Of a DNA stretch of 59,367 nucleotides, positions 17,402 through 25,245 are shown in pieces. The notes beneath the pieces were generated by a model. That model saw only the letters and a program-made list of their open reading frames with translations. It had not been told where the DNA came from and did no database searches. The DNA comes from Candidatus Cryptobacteroides excrementipullorum. GTDB taxonomy: Bacteria; Bacteroidota; Bacteroidia; Bacteroidales; UBA932. Position numbers and translations under genes: made by a program. Position 1 is the first letter of the stretch; each line of letters begins with the position of its first letter. The DNA lies in assembly GCA_017695065.1 (NCBI GenBank), contig JADILZ010000106.1, positions 1-59,367 on the forward strand, read 5' to 3'.

Positions 17402-17899
17402 TTACAATTTGCGTCTGTAAACCGAGAATTCGAAATCATATCCTGTTTCGGGGTCTCTCATCGTCTCCGACACGGATGTCATTTCCCATTCCTCAGGTGA
17501 TATTTCAGGGAAGAATGTGTCCGCATCCGGTACAGTCGCATGTATATGCGTGATATACAAGGTATCGGCCAATGGTATGGTCTGGGCGTATATTTCACCT
17601 CCTCCCACAATGAAACACGGTTTTCCTACAGATGCGGCTGCCGCGAACGCATCTTCCACCGAATGTACAGGTATTACCCCTTCCGGGAGATCCGCCCCGT
17701 CACCTCTTGTGATGACTATGCTCGTCCTGCCGGGAAGTGGACGCCCGATGGACAGGAATGTCTTCCTTCCCATTATGACCGTTCCCCCGAATGTCGTCCG
17801 TTTGAAATGCCTGAGGTCCTCGGATATGTGCCATGGCATGGTGCCGGATATGCCTATGGCCCTGTTGTCAGAAATAGCGGCTATGATATTTTTTTCCAT
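17402..17899 (-). CDS. folA: Dihydrofolate reductase
   Basis: 165 aa from the ATG at 17899 (MEKNIIAAISDNRAIGISG). Reduces dihydrofolate to tetrahydrofolate with NADPH, completing the cycle with thyA in this window. Landmarks are the substrate loop and acidic residue in MPWHISEDLRHFKR, the cofactor segment VIMGRKTFLSIGRPLPGR, and FIVGGGEIYAQ. A -7 box ends 4 bp before the ATG, implying a leaderless mRNA. An upstream in-frame ATG at 17929 would lie upstream of that box and is unlikely. Confidence 0.96.
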   Translation of the reverse strand: MEKNIIAAISDNRAIGISGTMPWHISEDLRHFKRTTFGGTVIMGRKTFLSIGRPLPGRTSIVITRGDGADLPEGVIPVHSVEDAFAAAASVGKPCFIVGGGEIYAQTIPLADTLYITHIHATVPDADTFFPEISPEEWEMTSVSETMRDPETGYDFEFSVYRRKL

Positions 17900-17903
17900 G
17901 GGG

Positions 17904-17911
17904 CAAATATA
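17904..17911 (-). promoter_or_regulatory. -7 box of folA, adjacent to the start codon
   Basis: The minus strand reads TATATTTG, a perfect TAnnTTTG, four bases before the ATG. The same flanking sequence (CGCAGAAGCCGAG) recurs at 18075-18087 next to a defective copy (CAAATAT without the final A on the plus strand). Confidence 0.6.
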
Positions 17912-18117
17912 CGCAGAAGCCGAGAGCAATGCAAATGCGAAGCATCAGACATGTCCATGCCGCAGCGACAGGAGACCTCCGGTCTCATGGGAGCGGCGGC
18001 ATGGACATGTCTGAAAGGCCGACAGGCCTGCATTGCCGAGGCGTGAACCGTATAAATGGCCGCAGGCCAAATATCGCAGAAGCCGAGCCTGCCAAGGCGT
18101 GGCGTATAAATGGCCGC
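17912..18117. repeat. Repeat mosaic with a perfect 18-bp inverted repeat
   Basis: CAGACATGTCCATGCCGC at 17946-17963 is the exact reverse complement of 17996-18013. The loop contains a smaller hairpin (GAGACC/GGTCTC). Outside it, CGCAGAAGCCGAG occurs at 17912-17924 and 18075-18087, and CGTATAAATGGCCGC at 18049-18063 and 18103-18117. This is the whole comM-folA interval; no gene fits here. The long stem may end comM transcription, since comM is read towards it. Confidence 0.8.
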
Positions 18118-18126
18118 GGATTCACG

Positions 18127-19698
18127 TTATATCATACCGGGATCCCTCCTGTCCAGCAACCTGTATGCTGACGCTTCCGTAAGGTGCTGCAGCCTTATTT
18201 CCGCACTGCCGTCCATGTCAGCAATCGTGCGCGAAAGTTTGAGTATCCTGTGGCAAGCCCTGGCAGACAGACCCATCTTCTCCACTGTAAGCTTCATGAA
18301 CCTGCTGCATTCTTCCGGCAGCCGGCAGTATTCCGTTGTCATGCTTCCGGTCATTTCCGCATTTGTGAATATACCGGTCCCTCTGAACCTCTCTTTCTGC
18401 ACTGCCCTTGCCGCAGCTACTCTTTCTGCCACAACTCTGCTCGGCTCCGATGATGGCATGTCTATGAGTTTTCCTGTATCTACTGGGCTGATCCACAAGT
18501 GGATGTCTATCCTGTCCATTACCGGGCCGGACAGCCTGGACAGATAGGATGCCCTTTGGGACGGAGTGCAGGTACACCTGTCACGGTCTCCGTAGTACCC
18601 GCAGGGACAGGGATTGGTGGCTGCCACCAGCATGAAAGACGCAGGATAGCTTATCTTGTGCCTCAGCCTGGAGATTGTGACGGACCTGTCCTCCAGCGGT
18701 CCCCTGAGCGACTCCAGCACACGCCTCGGGATTTCACAGAATTCGTCCAGGAAGAGCACCCCGTTGTGTGCAAGGGAAATTTCTCCCGGGATGATGCTCT
18801 CGGAACCGCCTCCCAGGAGCGAGGCTGTCGAAGTGTTGTGGTAAGGGGCCCTGAAAGGTCTTCCAGTCAGCGGCATACTGTCGCTGAAGCTCCTTCCGGC
18901 CACCGAATATATCTTGCTCGTCTGCAGGGATTCTTCCGCACTCATAGGAGGCAGTATCCCGGCCATCGCCTTGGCAAGTGTGCTTTTCCCGGAACCCGGA
19001 GGTCCTATCATCAGCACGTTGTGTCCTCCCGCAGCCGCTATTTCAAGTCCCCTTTTAGCCCCTTCCTGCCCGTAAATCCCCGAAAAGTCAGGGATGTCGT
19101 CCGTATGGCGGCACAGGCTTGCGGCAGTGTTCCGTCTTTCTGTATCAGGATCCGCCGCAGTTTCCGTTATGTCGGGGAAGCCGCTTTCCGGGCCTTCTTC
19201 CAGGATTTTAATCACATCCAGCAGTGTCTTGACCCCGAACACTTTCGTCAGACCGTACCCGGCTGTTTCGCATGCAGACTCATAAGGAAGTATGCATCCT
19301 TCGAATCCCCTGTCCCTTGCCATCTCGGTTATCGGGAGCGCCCCCGGCACAGGTCTTACCGACCCGTCGAGGCCGAGCTCACCCATTATTATGTAACTAC
19401 CTGTCCACGGAAGATTCTTCTGTCCTGAAGCCGCTATGATGCCTATGGCTATCGGCAGGTCATATCCGCTTCCTTTCTTGTGCAGGTCGGCAGGTGCCAG
19501 GTTTATCACTATCTTCTTTCCGGGAATCCTGAATCCGAGGCTCTGCAGGGCCGTGACTGTTCTCAGCAGACTCTCTTTCACCGCCACGTCTGCCAGTCCT
19601 ACCAGGTGTATCCCGATCCCGGCGGTCATGTCCACTTCCACAGTTACAGGGACGGCGTCTATCCCTATGCATTTCGCACTGAAAATGTTTATCAGCAT
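18127..19698 (-). CDS. comM: YifB/ComM-family Mg-chelatase-like AAA+ ATPase
   Basis: 523 aa from the chosen start (MLINIFSAKCIGID), near the usual family length of about 510. The N-terminal Lon-substrate-like ChlI domain includes VGLADVAVKESLLR and GYDLPIAIGIIAASG. The AAA+ core has Walker A GPPGSGKST, Walker B-like GVLFLDEF, and a CPCGYYGD cysteine cluster. A C-terminal Mg_chelatase domain follows. ComM homologues are branch-migration helicases that help integrate incoming DNA during transformation; a role outside transformation is possible in Bacteroidales. A longer start at 19806 would add a Phe-rich segment with no family match. Confidence 0.93.
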   Translation of the reverse strand: MLINIFSAKCIGIDAVPVTVEVDMTAGIGIHLVGLADVAVKESLLRTVTALQSLGFRIPGKKIVINLAPADLHKKGSGYDLPIAIGIIAASGQKNLPWTGSYIIMGELGLDGSVRPVPGALPITEMARDRGFEGCILPYESACETAGYGLTKVFGVKTLLDVIKILEEGPESGFPDITETAADPDTERRNTAASLCRHTDDIPDFSGIYGQEGAKRGLEIAAAGGHNVLMIGPPGSGKSTLAKAMAGILPPMSAEESLQTSKIYSVAGRSFSDSMPLTGRPFRAPYHNTSTASLLGGGSESIIPGEISLAHNGVLFLDEFCEIPRRVLESLRGPLEDRSVTISRLRHKISYPASFMLVAATNPCPCGYYGDRDRCTCTPSQRASYLSRLSGPVMDRIDIHLWISPVDTGKLIDMPSSEPSRVVAERVAAARAVQKERFRGTGIFTNAEMTGSMTTEYCRLPEECSRFMKLTVEKMGLSARACHRILKLSRTIADMDGSAEIRLQHLTEASAYRLLDRRDPGMI

Positions 19699-19824
19699 AA
19701 GCAGTTTTTCCGCGAATATCCGTGCAGGAAAAAGAAAAAACATAAAAAAAGAGAAAAATGTGGCGGACTTCAGCAGGAAAAGGAAAATTGTTCCCATATA
19801 TTTCAAACAACACGCAAGATTTGC

Positions 19825-19832
19825 TACATTTG
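19825..19832 (+). promoter_or_regulatory. Promoter of mlaE-mlaF
   Basis: TACATTTG matches TAnnTTTG. The start codon is 162 bp further on, so the leader is long. It includes two small hairpins: CTGTCCGGACAG near 19857-19868 and GGGTTCCC/GGGAATGCCC near 19869-19890. Confidence 0.5.
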
Positions 19833-19994
19833 CAGGTCAGCGCCTTGTGGCGGCATCTGTCCGGACAGGGTTCCCGCAGGGAATGCCCAGGCAGTCGATG
19901 CGGTCCATTGGCATTGGAGACTTGATTTGGTTATTTAATTGTTATAGGAGCTGCCGGAGCGGGCCATCCTGGCCTTGTCCGTCGGACCGGCGTT

Positions 19995-20741
19995 ATGATC
20001 AGGGATTTCATAGAATCTGTAGGAAAGTACTGCCTTTTCCTGAAGATGGTCTTCAGGAAGCCCGAGAAGTGGAGCATATTCTGGAGGCAGTTCATCGGAG
20101 AATCCGAGAAACTCATACTCTCCTCTGTCCTTCTCGTATGCGTGATATCGCTTTTCATAGGCGGGGTGCTGGTGATACAGATAGCCTCCAACATAGAGAA
20201 TCCCTTCATAGACAGGATGAATGTAGGGTACATGCTCAGGGAAATCCTCATACTGGAGTTCTGTTCCACCATAGTCGCCCTCATACTTGCCGGAAAGATG
20301 GGGTCCAACATATCTTCCGAGATAGGCAGCATGAGGATTACTGACCAGATTGACGCCATGGACATGATGGGTGTCAATTCCGCCGGTTTCCTTGTCCTTC
20401 CGAAAATCGTGTCCGCTACGCTTCTCAGCCCTCTGCTCATGCTTCTCAGCCTGGCGTTCGGCATTCTCGGGGGATGGATGGTGGTATCTCTGACCGGGAT
20501 AATAGGGGTGCCGCAGTACATAGAGGGCATAAAGTACTGTTATAACGGATTCTATGTTTTCTACAGCGGGTTCAAGATGTCACTGTTCTGTTTCCTCATA
20601 TCGTCCATAGCTTCATTCCGTGGCTATTATGCGACCGGAGGTTCCCTAGGTGTCGGTTCGGCGAGCACCAAAGCCATTGTCACCATCAGCATACTGATAC
20701 TCCTTTTCGATCTCATAGTAACCCAGCTTATGCTTTACTGA
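19995..20741 (+). CDS. mlaE: MlaE-type ABC transporter permease
   Basis: 248 aa, inner-membrane protein with about five to six hydrophobic segments. The family landmark GGVLVIQIASN and the conserved EFCSTIVALILAGKMGSNIS followed by EIGSMRITDQIDAMDMMGV loop are present. It forms the membrane part of the Mla lipid transporter that keeps phospholipid asymmetry of the outer membrane. The ATPase gene follows 14 bp later. The MCE substrate-binding gene mlaD, often next in line, is absent here. Confidence 0.93.
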   Translation: MIRDFIESVGKYCLFLKMVFRKPEKWSIFWRQFIGESEKLILSSVLLVCVISLFIGGVLVIQIASNIENPFIDRMNVGYMLREILILEFCSTIVALILAGKMGSNISSEIGSMRITDQIDAMDMMGVNSAGFLVLPKIVSATLLSPLLMLLSLAFGILGGWMVVSLTGIIGVPQYIEGIKYCYNGFYVFYSGFKMSLFCFLISSIASFRGYYATGGSLGVGSASTKAIVTISILILLFDLIVTQLMLY

Positions 20742-20755
20742 TATCTTTTCGGGCC

Positions 20756-21475
20756 ATGATCAAGATAGAACATTTGTGCAAGAGTTTCGGGGATACGGCT
20801 GTCCTCAAGGATATATCCATAGAGTACTCACCTGGGAAGTGCAACATGGTCATCGGGGCCAGCGGAAGCGGGAAGACCGTCCTGCTGAAGACGCTTATAG
20901 GCCTTTACGAGCCTGACTCAGGGAGTATCTGGTATGGCAACGAGGACCTTGCTGCCATGAACTATGACGAGAGGAAGAGACTCAGGCAGCGTATAGGGAT
21001 GCTTTTCCAGGCAAGCGCACTGTTTGATTTCGCCACCGTGATAGAGAACATAATGTTTCCGATGGATTTCTGTACCGGCTGGACCAGAGCAGAGAAACTC
21101 GACAGGGCGAGGTTCTGCCTTGACCGGGTGAATGTCCGGGATTCCGACAACAAATACCCGAGCGAGCTGAGCGGGGGTATGCAGAAAAGGGTGGGAATCG
21201 CCAGGGCAATTGCCCTGAATCCGGATTATCTCTTCTGTGACGAGCCGAATTCCGGACTTGATCCCTACACCTCGTCCCTTATAGATGACCTAATTTCCGA
21301 GATTACCAGGGAATACAACATGACCACTGTCATCAACACGCATGACATGAATTCCATCAGGTCGATAGGGGACAATATCGGCTTTATCTGCGACGGACGC
21401 CTGCTCTGGCAGGGTGACCGCCACAACATTATGGAGACGGGATGCCCTGAGCTCAGGAAGTTCCTGAGAATCTGA
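20756..21475 (+). CDS. mlaF: MlaF-type ABC transporter ATP-binding protein
   Basis: 239 aa. Walker A is GASGSGKT, the ABC signature is LSGGMQKRVGIARAIALNPD, Walker B is YLFCDEPNSGLDP and the switch His is in NTHDMNS. The LSGGMxKRV form is typical of the Mla/Ttg2 type rather than of importers. It couples ATP hydrolysis to lipid movement through MlaE, its direct upstream neighbour. The gene ends 9 bp before the end of the convergent 437-aa gene. Confidence 0.94.
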   Translation: MIKIEHLCKSFGDTAVLKDISIEYSPGKCNMVIGASGSGKTVLLKTLIGLYEPDSGSIWYGNEDLAAMNYDERKRLRQRIGMLFQASALFDFATVIENIMFPMDFCTGWTRAEKLDRARFCLDRVNVRDSDNKYPSELSGGMQKRVGIARAIALNPDYLFCDEPNSGLDPYTSSLIDDLISEITREYNMTTVINTHDMNSIRSIGDNIGFICDGRLLWQGDRHNIMETGCPELRKFLRI

Positions 21476-21484
21476 CAGCCGGCC

Positions 21485-22798
21485 TTACAGCCTGAACCTC
21501 AGCCCCGCTTCGAATCCCAGCATCAGAGGTTGTGCAGTCCTTATGCTCTTAGGGGCGTTGCTGTTCCTGAAATAGTAGCGGAGGCTCGGGTCAATGTAGA
21601 TTCCCATGTAGTCCGTGATGTTGAATTCCACTCCGATACCGATGTTGGCAGAGAACTGCATCGAGCCTGCCTTGTCCTTGAAATACAGGGGGCCGTCCTC
21701 GTTTTCCGCCGAATAACGGTTTGTAAGGCAGTATTCGGCCGTCCCTCCCGCGTATGTATAGAAGTCTATGAAGTCCTTGCTGACTATGGAGTAATAGAAG
21801 TTTACAGGGATTCCTATGTAGTTCTGGACATTTCGGATGTCCTCGTACCGGCTTATCCTGGCAGGAGTCTGTTCCGCATCCACATATATGCCGTCGAAGG
21901 TCCTTGACAGGAAAGTGTAGTTGAGTCCTACGCTCATGGACCATTTCGGAGTGAAAATCAGTTTTATGCCGGCACCGAATGAAAGAGGTATCCCATAGCG
22001 GCTGCCTTCTTCTCCCGTCTCGCGTATCCCGCTTGTGGTGACGCTCCCCGGCGAGTGCATCATAGATGAGTTTGATGACCGTTCCGAGTTCGAGTTGCTG
22101 ACCGCATTGCCGAAGACAGAAATGGCTGTCTTCACCTTGCGTCTTTCCTTTTCCCCGGTGTCTTCCCCGAAATCACCGAACGGGTCTCCGGTCATTTCAT
22201 CCAGGTCATTTTCCTTTTTTCCGCTCTCTGACGGCATATTTTCATTTCTGCCCTCGCCGTCATTCTTTCCGCCGCTGTTCCTGACAGTGTCCGTACCGTT
22301 TTCCTTTACCGTGTCCTGTGCCGCACCGCTGGCAGATGCCGTATCCCGGGAGACTTCAGGATCAGGGGTCAGATACAGGTCTTCCGCATGTGTGACAGCA
22401 TCCGGGACATGTGTCCCTGCCGACTCATTTTTCCGGGCCGCCGCCTCTTTTGCCTGTGCCGTCATTATGCGGTCCGGGCTGCCGGATTCCTGCTCCGGGG
22501 TCTTTACCACGGCAATTGTACCTTCATGTATGTCTCCTGGTCTTCCCGTGTGGTCCGGTGTCCAGCTGAATATCACTGCAACGGCTACGGCTGCCGCTGC
22601 GGCAAGCCCTGCCGCAGAATAGCGTACCCAGAGCGGTATCAGGCGTTTCCTTGTATTTGTATGTGCCGCTATGCCTGAAGCGGACGCCTCGTCCAGCTTC
22701 CTGCAGACAGCATCCCATACCAGGTCGGGGACTTCTTCCCGGCCTTCTTCAAGGATTGACCTTATCTTCAGATCGAACTTTTCGTCTTCTTTAAGCAT
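21485..22798 (-). CDS. Putative anti-sigma factor with C-terminal beta-barrel-like domain
   Basis: 437 aa. The N-terminal approximately 55 residues are charged and cytoplasmic. One transmembrane helix follows (about 58-77, LAAAAAVAVAVIFSW), then a long low-complexity acidic/Ser/Thr linker (about 80-235). A C-terminal domain (about 240-437) has strand patterns like outer-membrane barrels (SVGLNYTFLSRTFDG, SLRYYFRNS, ending LRFRL). It overlaps the ECF sigma gene by 8 bp and is read after it, the usual place for the cognate anti-sigma factor. The barrel-like part on a single-pass inner-membrane protein is odd; it may sit in the periplasm or bridge to the outer membrane. Confidence 0.7.
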   Translation of the reverse strand: MLKEDEKFDLKIRSILEEGREEVPDLVWDAVCRKLDEASASGIAAHTNTRKRLIPLWVRYSAAGLAAAAAVAVAVIFSWTPDHTGRPGDIHEGTIAVVKTPEQESGSPDRIMTAQAKEAAARKNESAGTHVPDAVTHAEDLYLTPDPEVSRDTASASGAAQDTVKENGTDTVRNSGGKNDGEGRNENMPSESGKKENDLDEMTGDPFGDFGEDTGEKERRKVKTAISVFGNAVSNSNSERSSNSSMMHSPGSVTTSGIRETGEEGSRYGIPLSFGAGIKLIFTPKWSMSVGLNYTFLSRTFDGIYVDAEQTPARISRYEDIRNVQNYIGIPVNFYYSIVSKDFIDFYTYAGGTAEYCLTNRYSAENEDGPLYFKDKAGSMQFSANIGIGVEFNITDYMGIYIDPSLRYYFRNSNAPKSIRTAQPLMLGFEAGLRFRL

Positions 22799-23348
22799 TG
22801 TCCTGTTCTTTAATTTTACTTTGCAGCCACACTCTCGCCCGGCTGAGCTGGGTCCGTGAAGTGGTTTCGGATATGTTGAGCATTTCCGCTATCTCCTTGT
22901 GTGAGTAGCCTTCCACCACGTACATGTTGAATACCGTACGGAACCCTGGGGGCAAGGACATTATGAGCTTCATCAGCTCCTTGTATCCTATGTTTTCCAT
23001 CTGGGAAGCGATGTCCGTGCTGAGACTCCGGGCGTTTTCAAGCTCATCGCTCATCTTCAGGGCATCTTTCTTCCTGAGGTACATGAGAGCAGTGTTTACA
23101 AAGATCTTGCGGGCCCACCCTTCGAAAGAACCGTTACCCTTGTAGCTGTCCATTTTCGAGAATAGGGTTATAAACCCTTCCTGCAGGATGTCCTGCGCGA
23201 TTGAGCGGTCACCGACATAACGTAAGCATAGGGGGAACATACGGGATGCCAGACGATCATATATGACCTTCTGAGCAATCCTGTCTCCCTTTATGCACAG
23301 ATCAATCAAATTCTGCTCTGAGGTCCCGGTCACAGTACTGTCTCCCAA
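22791..23348 (-). CDS. ECF-family RNA polymerase sigma factor
   Basis: 185 aa. Region 2 is visible in YVGDRSIAQDILQEGFITLF and the WARKIFVNTALMYLRKK core-binding/-10 recognition segment. Region 4 is PPGFRTVFNMYVVEGYSHKE followed by IAEMLNISETTSRTQLSRAR. ECF sigmas direct transcription of a small regulon when their membrane partner is inactivated. The partner is very probably the overlapping downstream gene. Its upstream region runs divergently to the TPR gene at 23518; I found no canonical TAnnTTTG box for it, which may fit autoregulation by a non-housekeeping promoter. Confidence 0.94.
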   Translation of the reverse strand: MGDSTVTGTSEQNLIDLCIKGDRIAQKVIYDRLASRMFPLCLRYVGDRSIAQDILQEGFITLFSKMDSYKGNGSFEGWARKIFVNTALMYLRKKDALKMSDELENARSLSTDIASQMENIGYKELMKLIMSLPPGFRTVFNMYVVEGYSHKEIAEMLNISETTSRTQLSRARVWLQSKIKEQDNA

Positions 23349-23472
23349 ATCGGTTCACAAATCTCAATCAACCATGCGATTCTACAGATGCAAAGCATGC
23401 CTGGAACGTTGCATCATCCGCATAGTTTCGCCAAACATAAGCAAAAAATGTCATAACTTTACAGAAATGTAC

Positions 23473-23480
23473 TATTTTTG
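23473..23480 (+). promoter_or_regulatory. Promoter of the TPR protein gene
   Basis: TATTTTTG matches TAnnTTTG, 38 bp before the ATG at 23518. It lies in the divergent interval shared with the ECF sigma gene. Confidence 0.55.
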
Positions 23481-23517
23481 CAAAGATGTGCCGCCGGGTA
23501 AATTAAAACATCCGGTC

Positions 23518-25245
23518 ATGAAATCAGTTAAAATGAAGAAACCGATTGCTTATACCATACTGGTATTTCTCCTGTCCATATCATTCCACTTCCGGTCCGC
23601 AGCCCAGACCAGGGACGGGAGTTTCTACGAGAACCTGGTCATAGATGCGGTGGAGAAGTATGACAACAAGGATTTCAAGGGGGCGTCAGAAATCCTGAGG
23701 AAAGTGATTGCCGGGTCACCGGAAAATGATGCGGCGCATTATTATCTCGGTCTTTCGGAGTTCTGCCTCGACCATAAGGACATCGCCGAGTCGGAGCTCA
23801 GGACGGCGGTCCAGCTCGATTCCTCCAACTTCTGGTACCGTTACCGTCTTGCCCTGGTCTATTCGGCTACAGACAGGAAGGAACTCACCATAAAGATGTA
23901 TGAGGATCTTCTGAAGGATTTCCCGAAGAAGAATGATCTGTATTACAACCTTATAGAACTGTATCTTTCTGACAACCAGTCTGACAGGGCTCTCGAGACC
24001 CTTTCGCAGATAGAGGCTGTATTCGGCAGGAATGACGCTACGGCGATGACAAGGTTCCAGCTTCTGGGGCGTCTGGGCCGTCAGGAGGAGGCCTACAAGA
24101 GCCTGGAAGAATACAACAGGGAATATTCCTCTCCACAGGTGCTTTCGGTCCTTGGTGATTACCAGATGTCTATGTACAATGACTCTCTGGCCATATCTCT
24201 TTATGACGAGGCCCTCGACCTCGAGCCCGGTTTCGCGCCCGCCCTCCTCGGCAAGGCGGAAGCCCTCAGGGTGACCAGACGTTATGACCAGTACTTCTCA
24301 GTGGTCAACAGGTTTCTTTCCGACGATGCAATACCTGCAGCCGGGAAGTGCGACTATCTGAAGGCCATAATGCAGAGGTCAGACCCGATGTTCCTCAAGA
24401 CGTTCATGCCGAGGATAGATTCCATGATGGTGAATACTCTTGCGGCCCATCCTAAAGACAGTTCGATGCTGCTTACGGCAGGGATTTACTATTTCGGCAC
24501 AGACAGGGAGGATGTGGCCCGCAAATATCTGAAGGAAAACATGGACCTGTATCCCGAAAGTGTATCCGCCGCGGCCAATTATATGGAGGTTCTCATGTAT
24601 TCCAAGGAGTGGGGTGCCCTTGCGTCGGAGTCGGAGGCCGCATACCGTAAATTCCCGCATGAGACAGCTTTCCTGGAGCTTTCGAGCATGGCGCATTACA
24701 ACATGGGGGAATACGGGAAGGTGCTTGACAACTGCAGGACCATGCTTGCCGATGCTGAAGGGGACAGCCTGAAGTCGCTCACCGCCTATTCAACCATGGG
24801 GGACATGTACCACCAGATCGGGGAGAACTCAAAGGCCTACAAGGCTTATGACAAGGCTCTGGAGATAAATGCCGGCTATGCCCCTGTCCTGAACAACTAT
24901 GCATTCTATCTGAGCATGGAGGGCCGCAAGCTGAAAAAGGCCGCTGCCATGAGCAAGATCACCGTTGACCAGGAGCCTGACAACCCCACATATCTCGACA
25001 CTTATGCGTGGATACTGTTCCTGCAGGGCAAGCCGGAAGAGGCCAAGCCATATTTCAAGCATGCCATGCTTTATGGAGGGAAGGACAGTGTGGTGATCCT
25101 CGACCACTATGCCGAGGTGCTCTACGCACTGAAGGAGTATGATCTGGCGATGGTGTATTGGAACCAGGCCAGGCTGAAGAACAACAATGAGATACCTGAT
25201 CTCGACCAGCGTATCAAGGAACGCAAGGAAGCCATAGGGAAGTGA
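23518..25245 (+). CDS. Exported tetratricopeptide repeat protein
   Basis: 575 aa. A signal peptide (KKPIAYTILVFLLSISFHF) precedes a domain made almost entirely of TPR units. Examples are AAHYYLGLSEFCLDHKDIAE, AYSTMGDMYHQIGENSKAYK, NPTYLDTYAWILFLQGKPEE and HYAEVLYALKEYDLAMVYW. TPR proteins act as scaffolds; this one would be periplasmic or membrane-associated. Its stop overlaps the start of the EnvC-like gene (TGATG), so the two are co-translated. That suggests a role in cell-wall hydrolase control or envelope assembly. Confidence 0.88.
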   Translation: MKSVKMKKPIAYTILVFLLSISFHFRSAAQTRDGSFYENLVIDAVEKYDNKDFKGASEILRKVIAGSPENDAAHYYLGLSEFCLDHKDIAESELRTAVQLDSSNFWYRYRLALVYSATDRKELTIKMYEDLLKDFPKKNDLYYNLIELYLSDNQSDRALETLSQIEAVFGRNDATAMTRFQLLGRLGRQEEAYKSLEEYNREYSSPQVLSVLGDYQMSMYNDSLAISLYDEALDLEPGFAPALLGKAEALRVTRRYDQYFSVVNRFLSDDAIPAAGKCDYLKAIMQRSDPMFLKTFMPRIDSMMVNTLAAHPKDSSMLLTAGIYYFGTDREDVARKYLKENMDLYPESVSAAANYMEVLMYSKEWGALASESEAAYRKFPHETAFLELSSMAHYNMGEYGKVLDNCRTMLADAEGDSLKSLTAYSTMGDMYHQIGENSKAYKAYDKALEINAGYAPVLNNYAFYLSMEGRKLKKAAAMSKITVDQEPDNPTYLDTYAWILFLQGKPEEAKPYFKHAMLYGGKDSVVILDHYAEVLYALKEYDLAMVYWNQARLKNNNEIPDLDQRIKERKEAIGK

